Source: CAWKMN01 sp963850765
GTDB taxonomy: Bacteria > Chloroflexota > Anaerolineae > Aggregatilineales > Aggregatilineaceae
Reading direction: 5' to 3'
Assembly: GCA_963850765.1 (NCBI GenBank)
Contig: CAWKMN010000003.1
Location: forward strand, 62,001 to 126,000
Length of the DNA stretch: 64,000 nt
The notes beneath the pieces were generated by a model. That model saw only the letters and a program-made list of their open reading frames with translations, ran no database searches and had not been told where the DNA came from. Shown here piece after piece: positions 51,696 through 60,747 of the stretch (within the stretch, counting starts at the first letter, position 1; each line of letters begins with the position of its first letter). Position numbers and translations under genes: made by a program.

Positions 51696-53601
51696 GGCTC
51701 GAAGCGTACGCGCACCGTACACTGCGGCGGGTAATTGCCGGTAATATCAACGACAGTCAGGCGCAGCCAGTAGTCGCCCGGTGCGAACGCGGCCGGGTTG
51801 ACCGTGCCAAGCTGCCCGCTGACGACAGGCGTGTCGTATACCTGGAGCGTGGCGAAGTCGGCGTCGCTGGTGCCGCTGCCCGAGATTTGCAGCCGGTAGA
51901 ACTGAAACTCGGGATGCGTGGCCGTTCCGTACACCGCGAACGGGCCGCGCAGCACGGTTCCGAGTCCGGGCTGCGTGATCGTCCACGACGGGTTATCGCA
52001 GTCGAACCGGGTGTAGTCCCCGAGCGGCGGTGGCACGATGGTCGCGCCGCCAGCCGGCGGGATCGGCGTTACGTTGCTCCCCGGCGGGACATAGAGGATC
52101 TGCCCGGCGGTGATATTGTTGGCGTCCGCGATGCAGTTGGCGCTGACCAGTTCATCCAGCGGCAGACCGAAGCGGCGGGACAGGCCAAACATCGTATCGC
52201 CGCGCTGGATGACGTAGGCGATCCATGCCTCGGGGATGACGCAGCCGCTCGCGCTCGGCGTTGCGTTCTGTTCGCCGCCGAAGGGCGTGATGCTTGGCGT
52301 CAGCGTGGGGTAGGGTGTGAACGTCAGCGTCGGCGTGGGAGTGCGCGTCGGAGTCTCGGTCGGCGTGCGGGATGGCGTATAGGTTGCCGTGGGCGTGTAG
52401 GTATCCGTGGGCGTCGGTGTGCGAGTGGGTGTGTCCGTCGCCGTCGGCGTTGCGCTCGGCGTGGGAGTCGGCGTATTCGTGGGCGTAATCGTTGGTGTAT
52501 CCGTCGGTGTATCCGTCGGCGTCTGAGTCGAGGTCGGGGACGGAGTCGGCGTCGCGGTATTTGTCGGCGTGGCCGTGGGTTCGGCGTATCGGTTGGGATA
52601 TCCGTCGGTGTTGCGGTGGGTTCGGGTGTATCCGTCGCCGTCGGTTCGGGCGTGGCCGTATGCGTGGCCGTATGCGTAGCCGTAGCAGTGGGTTCTGGCG
52701 TGTCGGTATCGGTCGGAGCCGGTGTCTCGGTGGCCGTGGGTTCGGGTGTATCGGTTGAGATATCTGTCGGCGTTGCGGTGGGTTCGGGTGTGACCGTCGC
52801 CGTCGGTTCGGGCGTGGCCGTGTCGATCGGTGTACCCGTGGCAGTAGGCTCAGATGTAGCCGTATCGGTCGGAACGGGTGTATTCGTTGGCGTCTCGGTG
52901 TCGGTCGGCGCAGCCGTAGGTTCCGGCGTGTTGGTATCGGTCGGAATAGGTGTCTCGGTCGCGGTCGGTTCCGGTGTGGCGGTATCGGTTGCCGTTTCCG
53001 TGGGGACCGGCGTCTCGGTGGCCGTAGCGGTAGGTTCCGGCGTACTCGTGTCGGTTGGAATGGGTGTCTGCGTCGCTGTCGGTTCGGGCGTGGCCGTATC
53101 TGTCGGCGTCTCGGTTGGCGTCGCAGTCGGCGGCTCGGTTGGCACGACCGCAACCTGGGCTGGGGTATCTGACGGTGCAGCAGTCGGCGCGGCGGTCGGT
53201 TCCGATGTCGGCGTGTCCGTTGGGAAAGGCGTTGGCTCGGTCGTGGGTGTTGCTGTCGGCTCCGGCGTTGGCGTCTCGGCCGGCGTCGCGCTCGGTTCAG
53301 GTGTGTCCGTCAGCGGAACCAGCGTGCGCGTTGGCGCGTTGGTCGATGTCAGCGAAGCTGTTCTGCTCGGTGTGAAGGTCGGCGACGGCGTAATAGTGGC
53401 TGTACTAGTGGCGGTGCTGGTAGCGGTGTGGCCCGCGGGCACTACGCCAACCAGAGTCGGCGTATCTTCGACATCGGATGGGTCGTCGGCGTTTGAGCTC
53501 AGCGACAAGATGATGCCAAACGTCAGGGCCAACGCCAGGATGCCGATCACGACAATGGCGACGATCAGTTCGTTACTGCGATCGCGGCGGCGCATCATCA
53601 T
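51692..53601 (-). CDS. Membrane-anchored Thr/Pro-repeat LysM protein (one frameshift)
   Basis: About 636 residues after correcting an indel near 52590. The start MMMRRRDRSNELIVAIVVIG leads into one TM helix (IVAIVVIGILALALTFGIIL). About 370 residues of degenerate TPEPTAT-type repeats follow, probably an extended, possibly glycosylated wall-spanning stalk. Then comes LysM: AYVIQRGDTMFGLSRRFGLP, ANCIADANNITAGQILYVPP. The C-terminal part (FDCDNPSWTITQPGLGTVLR, GPFAVYGTATHPEFQFYRLQ) resembles an Ig-like domain. Its role is probably surface display or wall attachment. Just downstream of the 1135-residue kinase gene. Confidence 0.8.
52325..53420. repeat. Degenerate tandem repeats encoding the Thr/Pro stalk
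   Basis: About 1.1 kb of short imperfect units such as GGTTCGGGTGTATCGGT and GTCGGCGTTGCGGTGGG (plus strand). The period is not regular: mostly 6 to 18 bp multiples, so the frame is preserved except near 52590. Such tracts are prone to slippage. Confidence 0.75.
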
Positions 53602-53607
53602 AGACGG

Positions 53608-56600
53608 CTAAGCCTCCTCTACCAGGGACGGGGCCACGGGTACAATAAAGTGAAAGGTGCTGCCTCTGCCCGGCTCACTCTCAAGCCAGATGCGGCCCCG
53701 GTGCGCTTCGACCAGCGCTCGCGCAATGGACAGCCCAACGCCCGTATCGCCAATACCCTCGATCAGCGGGTTGTCGGCACGGTACAGCCGCCCGAACACC
53801 CGGCGCTGATCCGTTTCCGGCACGCCGCCGCCCTGGTCCGTGACCGAAACCAGCACGCCATCCACCGGATCCGGCAGGGGCGAGGCGTCGTCAGGTGGAG
53901 GCGGGACAAAATGGCGCACAGGCTGCGCCGTGATGATGACCTCGCCACTGGCCGGCGACGCAAGGTAGGCGTTCGAAAGAAGCTGAATGATCACCTGATT
54001 CATGGCGTCCCGATCCGCACGCAGGGGCGGCAGGTGATCGCTGAGGTTCATCCGCAGCGTGATATTCTTCTCGCGGAACTGCATGCCCGCCGACGTGATC
54101 GCATCCTCGATCACTTCCAGCAGGTCGATCGCCACGGGTTCGAGCCGGAAATTCTCGGAGTCCAGCATGGTGATGCTGACGAGATCGTTGATCAGGTTGG
54201 AGAGGCGGTCGATATTGGCGCTGACACGCTGCAAAAACTGCCGCTGCAGCGCGCCCAGAATGCCCACCAATTCGCTCAACAGCAGATCGGTGTAGCCCAG
54301 GATGGAACTCATCGGCGTGCGGAGCTCCTGCGCGATGGACATGATCACTTCGGAATTTTCCGGCGCGACGGGTTGGACCGCCTGGGCCGTCGAGCCGGAC
54401 GGCGGGCGACTGACCTGATGCTCGAGCAGGGCATATTCCTGCTGGGTTTGGCTCAACTGCTGTTCGAGCGTTTGGCGCTGCGCGGTCAGGTTGTCGATCA
54501 TGCCCCGCAGCTGGTGGACGCCGTCTTCACTCAGTTCTTCCAGCCGGTCCCGGTCGCCTTCGACGCGGGCGATCAACTGGCCCCGCTCGGTCTTGAGCGC
54601 GGAATTCTCCGCCAGCAGCCGGTCGCGTTCCGCTTCGAGGGCGGCGCGATCCTCGTTGAGCCGGCGGTAGTCGGCCTTTACCTGATTCAGATCAAAGATC
54701 ACGCTGTCCAATTCGTCCTTGACGACCGTCGCTTCGGCCACCAGCCGGGTGCGCTGGCGGAACCACGTTTCGCGCTTCTTGAGGATGTCATCACGCTCGG
54801 CGCGGAAGGTATCGCGCTGCTTGACCAGGGCCTCCCGGTCGGTGGCAAGCCGGCGAATATCCGATTCCAATGCGGTAAGCTGGGCTTCGCGCTCGGCTTC
54901 GCGCGCGATTTTGTCTTCAATCTCCATACGTTCATCGAGCAGCAGGTCGCGTTCCTGAGCAATCTTCTCGGCGCGGGTCTTAAAATAGGCGCGTTCCTCG
55001 GTAAGCTGGCCGAGAGTCTGCGCCAGGGCAAGGGGACCGCTCTCGATACCCAGGGTGCGAAGCTGCCCCTGCACGGCTTCAAGCTCCTGCTGCATGGTAT
55101 CGCGTTCCTGGGTGAGCTGCGTCTTGGTCCCGGTAAGCTCGTCCAGCGTGGCGCGCACGGCGTCGGGAACGGTGCCTTCTGGCGCGGCGCGGATCTCTTC
55201 CAGGTGGCGTTCGAGCTTGACCTTCTGGACCTGAAGCTCGTCACGCTCCCGCCGCAGGGACTCGATCATCGTCGCGTAAATATCTTCTTCCTCGCCTGCG
55301 GTGGCGCTGACCAGCGCGGCCTGGGCTTCTTGCAGCGCATGGGCCAGCCGCTCGCGCTCGTCGGCCAGCTGCAGGCGCTCCTGCGAGAGCACGGCGATGC
55401 GCTGCGTGATCGACATTGCCTCGTCACCGTCTTCGAGAAGTTGGGCCAGCCGGCTGCGCTCGTAATCGAGCTCGACCTGCAGTTCGCGGACCATCCGGCT
55501 GAGTTCTGCGATCTGTTCCTGGGCGAGTTCCAGACTGGCCTGCATCTCCTGCCGGACCTTGAGCACCGTCTGCTGATCCAGGCCAGCGGGTGCGGCCTGC
55601 AGCACCACCGACCGGATCGCCTCGTCTTCGGCGTCCGAGCGGAGCCGGAGCGCCGACCGGCTGAGCACCAGCAGGCGAGCCGCGACCGGCGCTAACCCTT
55701 CGAGCAGACTCGTTTCGGGCGTCTGAAGTTCGCGCGCGGTGTAGGGCAGGCCGACAATCGCCACGCCGACGACCTCGCCCGAACGCATCAGCGGCTGGAT
55801 ATAAGCGGGGCCAAGCTGTTTGATATCCAGCCGGGTGTAGAGATCGATCAGTTCGTTCAGGTTCCGATCGACATAGAGCGGGCGCTGTGCTTTGCGCTCG
55901 ATCGCGTTGACGACGGTCGGCTGCTCTTCCAAATGGAGCGCCAGACCGGGGATCAACCGCTGCTGAATATGATCATACGCAGCCAGCACGTCCGCCCAGG
56001 CATGATCCTCGACCGACAGCAGCACGGCGACATCGGCTTTAAGGGTGGTTGCCATCGCGACGGCGATCTGGCGCGGAATATTCTCCGGCTCTTCTTTTTC
56101 GAGCATCATTCCGATTGCCCGCAGCAGCGACATGGATTCGGACGCAGCCACAAAACCGGACGATGGGCGAATAGCTGCCGGGGGCGGTGGCGTGGCGGAG
56201 GTCGTGGCCGGGGTGGGGAGCACCAAAGGCTGCTTCACCGCCGGGATGGCCGTCTGCGGCTTGGAGACGGCCTCGGCATACTCCGAGACTTCATCAATCG
56301 CCATACTCAGCCGGTCGATGATGAAACGGTACACCAGGATGGTCAGCACCGGCATCGCCGTCAGAAAGGCCAGCCGCAGCGCGCCGGAGGTGTGGCCTTC
56401 CAGATTGTCGCCGCTCATGCGGGCCGCCGTGTAGCTGTAGCCGAGCAGCAGCACCGCGAAAAAGACCAGCTTGAGCGGGATGTCGGCTGTGTTCTTGTAG
56501 CGGGTCATCAGCAGTCCGGCCATCAAAAAGATCAGCAAGCCGGGGGCAAAGGTCCACGCAAAGCCGAGTTCATGGGCGTTAAATTCGTGTGTATCCGCCA

Positions 56601-57015
56601 GCGAATGCCACTCGATCGCCGTATAGATGTATGCGCCGATGACGGCCAGGGCAGCCGCGGCAACCACTCGCCACATCGCCTGCTCGCGGCGGGGACTGTC
56701 GGCGGCCAGCAGCCCGGATCCGGCCAGGATGATCACCAGCATGTTGACAGCGCGTTCGAGCGGCGGCAGGATGGCGTTATCCGGCGTATCCGTGATCAGC
56801 CCGACCAGGCCGCCCGCGCCCATCGCGATCCAGGCGATCACCACGCCGCTGAGCAGCATGGTATAACGCGCAGCCGCGACCTCCGACGATCCGCGCAGGC
56901 GCTGGCCGAGTGCCATCAGCATCGTCGCCTGACAGATGGCAAACACGGCCAGGAAATAGATGAGCTCGCCGGTTGGCTCAACGAAGAGATTGAGAAACTC
57001 AGGTGCAGAGTCCAT
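53608..57015 (-). CDS. Large 7-TM, GAF and coiled-coil kinase-like protein with Gln instead of His in HisKA
   Basis: 1135 residues. Residues 15-240 have about seven TM helices (LIYFLAVFAICQATMLMALG to PVLTILVYRFIIDRL). A GAF-like domain (about 295-450) follows: EEPENIPRQIAVAMATTLKA. A coiled coil of some 380 residues runs to about 870. The dimerisation helix reads EVIMSIAQELRTPMSSILGY, with Gln896 where the phospho-accepting His is expected. HATPase is intact: IQLLSNAYLASP, DQGGGVPETDQRRVFGRL, GVGLSIARALVEAHRG. It looks like a signalling ATPase that cannot autophosphorylate in the classic way. Close to the downstream LysM gene (6 bp). Confidence 0.87.
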   Translation of the reverse strand: MDSAPEFLNLFVEPTGELIYFLAVFAICQATMLMALGQRLRGSSEVAAARYTMLLSGVVIAWIAMGAGGLVGLITDTPDNAILPPLERAVNMLVIILAGSGLLAADSPRREQAMWRVVAAAALAVIGAYIYTAIEWHSLADTHEFNAHELGFAWTFAPGLLIFLMAGLLMTRYKNTADIPLKLVFFAVLLLGYSYTAARMSGDNLEGHTSGALRLAFLTAMPVLTILVYRFIIDRLSMAIDEVSEYAEAVSKPQTAIPAVKQPLVLPTPATTSATPPPPAAIRPSSGFVAASESMSLLRAIGMMLEKEEPENIPRQIAVAMATTLKADVAVLLSVEDHAWADVLAAYDHIQQRLIPGLALHLEEQPTVVNAIERKAQRPLYVDRNLNELIDLYTRLDIKQLGPAYIQPLMRSGEVVGVAIVGLPYTARELQTPETSLLEGLAPVAARLLVLSRSALRLRSDAEDEAIRSVVLQAAPAGLDQQTVLKVRQEMQASLELAQEQIAELSRMVRELQVELDYERSRLAQLLEDGDEAMSITQRIAVLSQERLQLADERERLAHALQEAQAALVSATAGEEEDIYATMIESLRRERDELQVQKVKLERHLEEIRAAPEGTVPDAVRATLDELTGTKTQLTQERDTMQQELEAVQGQLRTLGIESGPLALAQTLGQLTEERAYFKTRAEKIAQERDLLLDERMEIEDKIAREAEREAQLTALESDIRRLATDREALVKQRDTFRAERDDILKKRETWFRQRTRLVAEATVVKDELDSVIFDLNQVKADYRRLNEDRAALEAERDRLLAENSALKTERGQLIARVEGDRDRLEELSEDGVHQLRGMIDNLTAQRQTLEQQLSQTQQEYALLEHQVSRPPSGSTAQAVQPVAPENSEVIMSIAQELRTPMSSILGYTDLLLSELVGILGALQRQFLQRVSANIDRLSNLINDLVSITMLDSENFRLEPVAIDLLEVIEDAITSAGMQFREKNITLRMNLSDHLPPLRADRDAMNQVIIQLLSNAYLASPASGEVIITAQPVRHFVPPPPDDASPLPDPVDGVLVSVTDQGGGVPETDQRRVFGRLYRADNPLIEGIGDTGVGLSIARALVEAHRGRIWLESEPGRGSTFHFIVPVAPSLVEEA

Positions 57016-57033
57016 ACGATTGCCCCGTCACAA

Positions 57034-57114
57034 ACCCCAATGCCTAGCCTTCAGTATAGCACGAGTGTGCGAGCCACGCGGCCCGGGTATCCTATGGAAG
57101 CGTTGCATTGGGGT
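57034..57114. repeat. 10-bp inverted repeat in the kinase-Nudix gap
   Basis: ACCCCAATGC (57034-57043) and GCATTGGGGT (57105-57114) are perfect inverted repeats 61 bp apart, just upstream of the kinase start and the divergent Nudix gene. A possible operator pair. Confidence 0.4.
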
Positions 57115-57314
57115 AGGAAAACCGTATGAATTATAGACGATGGTTGGGGATTTGGCATTTTGAGGGACGCGCGGTACACTTCGCCGCGTATGAGCCGGGA
57201 TGACGCGATCCTGGCGGGGGCACGCGCGCCCTGGACGAATCAAACGATGTCAATTCGGGGGGCCATCACATGCCACAGCAGGCAGGTATGGCCCTTTGTG
57301 ATCGGGGAGGGTGG

Positions 57315-57852
57315 ATGGCGACGGTGAGCGATCCGGTGAGCGATCGGGTGGTGGGGCGCGAGGGCAGCCCGTGGTTCCGGCGGCTGGCGCGGCTGATGCA
57401 GCGATTCCCGTGGATGGCGCGGATGGTCCAGCGGGTCGATGCATGTGATCCAGCCGCGATTTACGCTGGGCGGTGTCGGCGTGCTGCTGGACGAGTCCGG
57501 GCGGCGCGTGCTGCTGGTCGAGCACGTGTTTCACGCCAAGTGCCCGTGGGGTCTGCCCGGCGGCTGGATCGGGCGAGGCGAGGAGCCATCACGGGCGGTC
57601 GAGCGCGAATTCCGCGAGGAAACCGGGCTGCGGGTGCGGGCTGTGCGTCCGCTGTGGATCGGGCTTGCGCCAGAGATCCGGGGACATCTCGACGTGGCCT
57701 TTCTGTGCGAACTCGATGGCACAGCCGGGGAACAGCCGCCGATCCTATTGAGCAGCGAGCTGCTGAGCTACCGCTGGACGTCGCTGGACGATCTGCCGCG
57801 GCTGGTGGTGGCGCAGCGGATCATTCTTGAGGCGGTGCGAGACGGAGGTTAG
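57315..57852 (+). CDS. Nudix hydrolase (one frameshift)
   Basis: About 178 residues after correction of an indel near 57445. The Nudix box is complete: GGWIGRGEEPSRAVEREF, REETGL (the GX5EX7REUXEEXGU pattern). It is preceded by PRFTLGGVGVLLDESGRRVL. The N-terminal extension (WFRRLARLMQRFPWMARMVQ) is basic and in the other frame. ATG 57315 has GGGGAGG upstream; ATG 57270 is an alternative. The substrate is unknown. It hydrolyses a nucleoside diphosphate linked to another group. Confidence 0.82.
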
Positions 57853-57905
57853 GCTCAAGTTGGTGGTTAGCGATTAGCTATTAGCCGTTAGCGGTTAGCG
57901 ATTGA
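57853..57905. repeat. GGTTAGCG-type interspersed repeat
   Basis: GGTTAGCGATTAGCTATTAG, then CCGTTAGCGGTTAGCGATTG. Tandem TTAGC units as at 19700. It abuts the 5' end of the transposase remnant. Confidence 0.6.
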
Positions 57906-58408
57906 CGGTGGTAGTCGACAGCTTTGAGCAGCGCGTCCAGCGCCCGCCGCGCGACAATTCGCATTTCTCGGGCAAAAAGAAGCAGAATACGCTCAAAAGT
58001 CAGGTCACGGTCGAGGGGCATTCCGGCTATATCGTCGATACCTCGCCGAGCGTTCCTGGCCCGACATCCGATTTGACCCTGCTGAAGGAGTTGCAGCTGC
58101 TGGACCGCTTGCCCGATGACGTTGGTTGGGCCGGCGATCAGGGCTATCTGGGCTTGGATAAACTCTGCCACCAGGCTTTCCTGCGACGCCGCAAACCGCG
58201 CGGCAAGGCCCGTCCACCGGAAGACCGCGTCTATAATCGTGCCTTTGCCGCGTTCCGCGTGGTCGTGGAATGGACGATTGGTCGTCTGCGTCGCTTTCAA
58301 TCGCTCGCTCAACCCGACCGTAACCACCGTCGCCACCACGCCGCGCGTGTCGCCGCCGTGGCAGGTTTGGTGAACCGTCAGGCGTTCTTTCGCGGACTCT
58401 GTCCTTGA
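57906..58408 (+). pseudogene. IS5-type transposase remnant (N-terminus missing)
   Basis: About 168 residues of DDE transposase: VVVDSFEQRVQRPP with the first Asp, HFSGKKKQNTLKSQVTV, DVGWAGDQGYLGLDKL with the second Asp, and VVVEWTIGRLRRFQSL with the Glu. The N-terminal DNA-binding part is lost and the frame begins directly after a GGTTAGC repeat. Another repeat (GATTAACCATTAGCTGTTGG) lies just past its end. No terminal inverted repeats are seen. It is a fragment of an IS5/DDE_Tnp_4-type element and is probably inactive. Confidence 0.8.
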
Positions 58409-58419
58409 TCTGAATTTCC

Positions 58420-58698
58420 TTGAAGATTAACCATTAGCTGTTGGCTGTTAGCTAAAAGCCTACCTCACCCCCCGGCCCCCGGCGTGACGTCCCCTTCGGG
58501 GCTGCACGCTCGCCACACGCGGAGAGGGGGGAATATGGGCGAAGCGTAGTGCAGGGGAGCACCCCTGTGTGCTCCCGGTGCGATGAAGTCGCACAAGAGC
58601 TGTACAAAACAGGTGTTGAGCTTCGGCTTCGCTCAACTGGGCGGACACGGGGGTCCGCCCCTACACGAATTTCGTGGTGAGAGGAGGGAAGGGCGCGT
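58420..58698. repeat. Gap with TTAGC, CCTCACCCCC and GGGGAGCACCCC/GGCGGACACGG elements
   Basis: In order: TAACCATTAGCTGTTGGCTG (58426), CCTCACCCCCCGGCCCCCGG to ACGCGGAGAGGGGGG (58464-58529), AGGGGAGCACCCCTGTGTGC (58552) and GGGCGGACACGGGGGTCCGC (58640). The last two form strong hairpins. Three repeat families are packed end to end between the IS remnant and the next gene. Confidence 0.65.
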
Positions 58699-60441
58699 AT
58701 GATGGATTATGGGCGGTTGGGCGAACGGCAGCGCCGGCTCACTCTGCCGATTGTCGAGATCTTCTCATCGCTGCTGCTGCTGGCTGCCGTCGTGCTGATC
58801 ATGCTGGAACTGGTGCGGTACAGCGAGCAGAAGGACGATCTGCCCACCGATTTGACGATCGCCGGAATCGCGGTGGGCGGGCTAAGCGAAACGGACGCGC
58901 AGGCCCGGCTGGAATCGGTGTATGTGAACCAGCCGGTGCAGTTGATCTACGACGGCAGTCCCATCGTGCTCCAACCGCCGGAGATCAACTTCCGGCTGAA
59001 CAGCGACCTGATGATCTCAGACGCGGTCGCGCGCAGCAACCGGCAAAAAAGCTTCTGGGGCGGGTTCCTCAATTTCCTGGAACGCGAGCCGGTGGCCGCG
59101 GTGAGCGTGCCGCTGGACGCGACATATCCTGAAGGCGACCTGCGCCACTACCTGGATAACCTCGCGGTGCGCTACGATACCGCCGGGGGCACGGCGGGCT
59201 ATGACATGGCGACACTTACGTTCTCATCTGGGCGGGCAGGGCGCAGGCTGGATATTGAGCAAGCCATGGTCATGATCAACCAGGCGCTGTTCGACCCGGA
59301 GCCGTTCAACCGGCGGGTGGTGCTGCCGCTGGTGAGCGCGGATGCCGCGGCACAGAATATCAACACACTGCGGGATGCGATCCAGCGGTTGATCCAGACG
59401 AGCGGCTTCGTCTACAACCAGAACCAGACGCTCGCCTCGGTGTATATCATGGATCTGGCGAGCGGGGAAGAAGTCGAGATCCTGGGGGACGTGCCGCACA
59501 GCGCGGTGAGCACGATCAAGATCCCGATCATGATCAACCTGTTCCGCGAGGAACTGCTGGTCACACAGGATGAGGCGTATCTGCTGACCGAGTCGGTTCT
59601 ATGCAGCAATAACGCATCGTCCAACTTCCTGATGCAGGTCGCCGGGAACGCCGATTATTTCGAGGCGCAGCTTCGGGACGGGCTGAATCAAGTCTCGTGT
59701 ACGGCACAGGCGCTTGGCGCAACCCAGACGTATATCAGCGCGCCGCTGGACGTGGACGACGAGGCATACCAGTTTGAGGCGGTGGTATGCCGCCCGCCGT
59801 CGGTGGGAAACACGGCGTTTAACACGCACGCGGACGCGTATTCGCAGACGACCGCCGCCGATATGGGCCTGCTGCTGACGAATATCTACGACTGTGCGAG
59901 TTATGGCAGCGGGCTGATGGCGCTTTATCCTGAGGACATTACTCAGGCCGAATGCCAGCAGATGACCGAACTGCTGAGTGGCAATTACATCGACCGGCTG
60001 ATCGCGTTGGGCACGCCGGAAGGGACGCGCATCGCGCACAAAAACGGCTGGGGTCCGGTGACGAGCGCGGATGCGGGCATCGTGTTTTCTCCGGGCGGCG
60101 ATTACGTGCTGTCCGTTTACACCTACGAACCGGACACGGACGGCAATTTCCTGCCGACGCTGGCCGCGTGGGAACTGATCGAGGAGATCAGCCGCCTGAC
60201 GTGGAACTACTTCAATCCGGATCAGCCGCTTTTGCAGCGCCGCGCGCCGATCAACGAGTTTGGCGCGGTGGACTGCATCAGCTTCAACCCGACCAACCCG
60301 CAATTGATTGACCTGAACAACATCAAGGCTAACCGCATTGATGAGAACGGGAATCCGCTGCCCACGGCGTGTTATGGGGGGCGAATCCATTACGATCCAA
60401 ACACGAATACGTGCCTGACGTGGGATAACTACGGGCGGTGA
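58699..60441 (+). CDS. Membrane-anchored class A beta-lactamase-fold protein with N-terminal YoaR/VanW-like domain
   Basis: 580 residues. One TM helix (IVEIFSSLLLLAAVVLIML) is followed by an extracellular segment (about 50-200) like the PG-binding-4 domain: LPTDLTIAGIAVGGLSETDA. The C-terminal part is a serine hydrolase: SAVSTIKIPIMINLF, with Ser271 and Lys274 of SxxK; CSNNASSNFLMQ, the SxN site; AHKNGWGPVTS, K(T/S)G as KNG. It may be a PG-related peptidase or a beta-lactamase; Glu166 equivalence is not established. The TP-rich linker is absent. Confidence 0.78.
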   Translation: MMDYGRLGERQRRLTLPIVEIFSSLLLLAAVVLIMLELVRYSEQKDDLPTDLTIAGIAVGGLSETDAQARLESVYVNQPVQLIYDGSPIVLQPPEINFRLNSDLMISDAVARSNRQKSFWGGFLNFLEREPVAAVSVPLDATYPEGDLRHYLDNLAVRYDTAGGTAGYDMATLTFSSGRAGRRLDIEQAMVMINQALFDPEPFNRRVVLPLVSADAAAQNINTLRDAIQRLIQTSGFVYNQNQTLASVYIMDLASGEEVEILGDVPHSAVSTIKIPIMINLFREELLVTQDEAYLLTESVLCSNNASSNFLMQVAGNADYFEAQLRDGLNQVSCTAQALGATQTYISAPLDVDDEAYQFEAVVCRPPSVGNTAFNTHADAYSQTTAADMGLLLTNIYDCASYGSGLMALYPEDITQAECQQMTELLSGNYIDRLIALGTPEGTRIAHKNGWGPVTSADAGIVFSPGGDYVLSVYTYEPDTDGNFLPTLAAWELIEEISRLTWNYFNPDQPLLQRRAPINEFGAVDCISFNPTNPQLIDLNNIKANRIDENGNPLPTACYGGRIHYDPNTNTCLTWDNYGR

Positions 60442-60449
60442 GGGGTTTA

Positions 60450-60492
60450 CCTCACCCCCTGACCCCCTCTCCACACGCGGAGAGGGGGAACC
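60450..60492. repeat. CTCACCCCCTGACCCCCTCTCC palindromic repeat
   Basis: CCTCACCCCCTGACCCCCTC and TCCACACGCGGAGAGGGGGA fold into a hairpin about the ACACGC centre. Same class as 58466 and 62010. Directly after the serine-hydrolase stop. Confidence 0.6.
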
Positions 60493-60559
60493 GGCGGCGG
60501 GATTGGCTGCGTTATCAGGGCCGTTACGCAGGCAAATTTCTCAATCGGGTAACGCGATT

Positions 60560-60652
60560 TGTAGGGGAGCACCCCCGTGTGCTCCCAGCCGCGCGGAGCG
60601 CGACACGCGGCCGCGCCGCGTTGGGCGGACACGGAGGTCCGCCCCTGACAGG
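60560..60652. repeat. GTAGGGGAGCACCCCCG...GTCCGCCCCTGAC repeat
   Basis: Opens with GTAGGGGAGCACCCCCGTGT and closes with GACACGGAGGTCCGCCCCTG. It includes a GC-rich middle with several GCGCGG and CCGCGC palindromes. It matches 58549 in outline. Confidence 0.6.
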
Positions 60653-60747
60653 ACCTCATTCGCATGATTTTGTTTTCCTGCATAATGCACTTTGCGAGGT
60701 GTAGGCGGGTGCATTCACGGCCCGGCGTTCGTTGGGGAGGACAGACG

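Noticed and set aside
52325..53420. Tandem repeats as a CRISPR array
   Set aside because: Repeats are short, irregular and coding for Thr/Pro; no constant repeat-spacer unit.
51629..53611. 660-residue plus-strand frame rich in VGVSVG repeats, resembling an adhesin
   Set aside because: It is the complement of the Thr/Pro repeats of the LysM protein; the minus frame has the TM helix, LysM and better start.
53650..55695. 681-residue plus-strand frame opposite the 1135-residue kinase
   Set aside because: Antisense shadow caused by codon bias of the coiled-coil region; repetitive Gly/Leu/His composition, no start context.
58699..60441. Calling the serine hydrolase a beta-lactamase
   Set aside because: SxxK, SxN and K-x-G are present but the deacylation Glu is not evident and the N-terminal wall domain suggests a peptidoglycan role.
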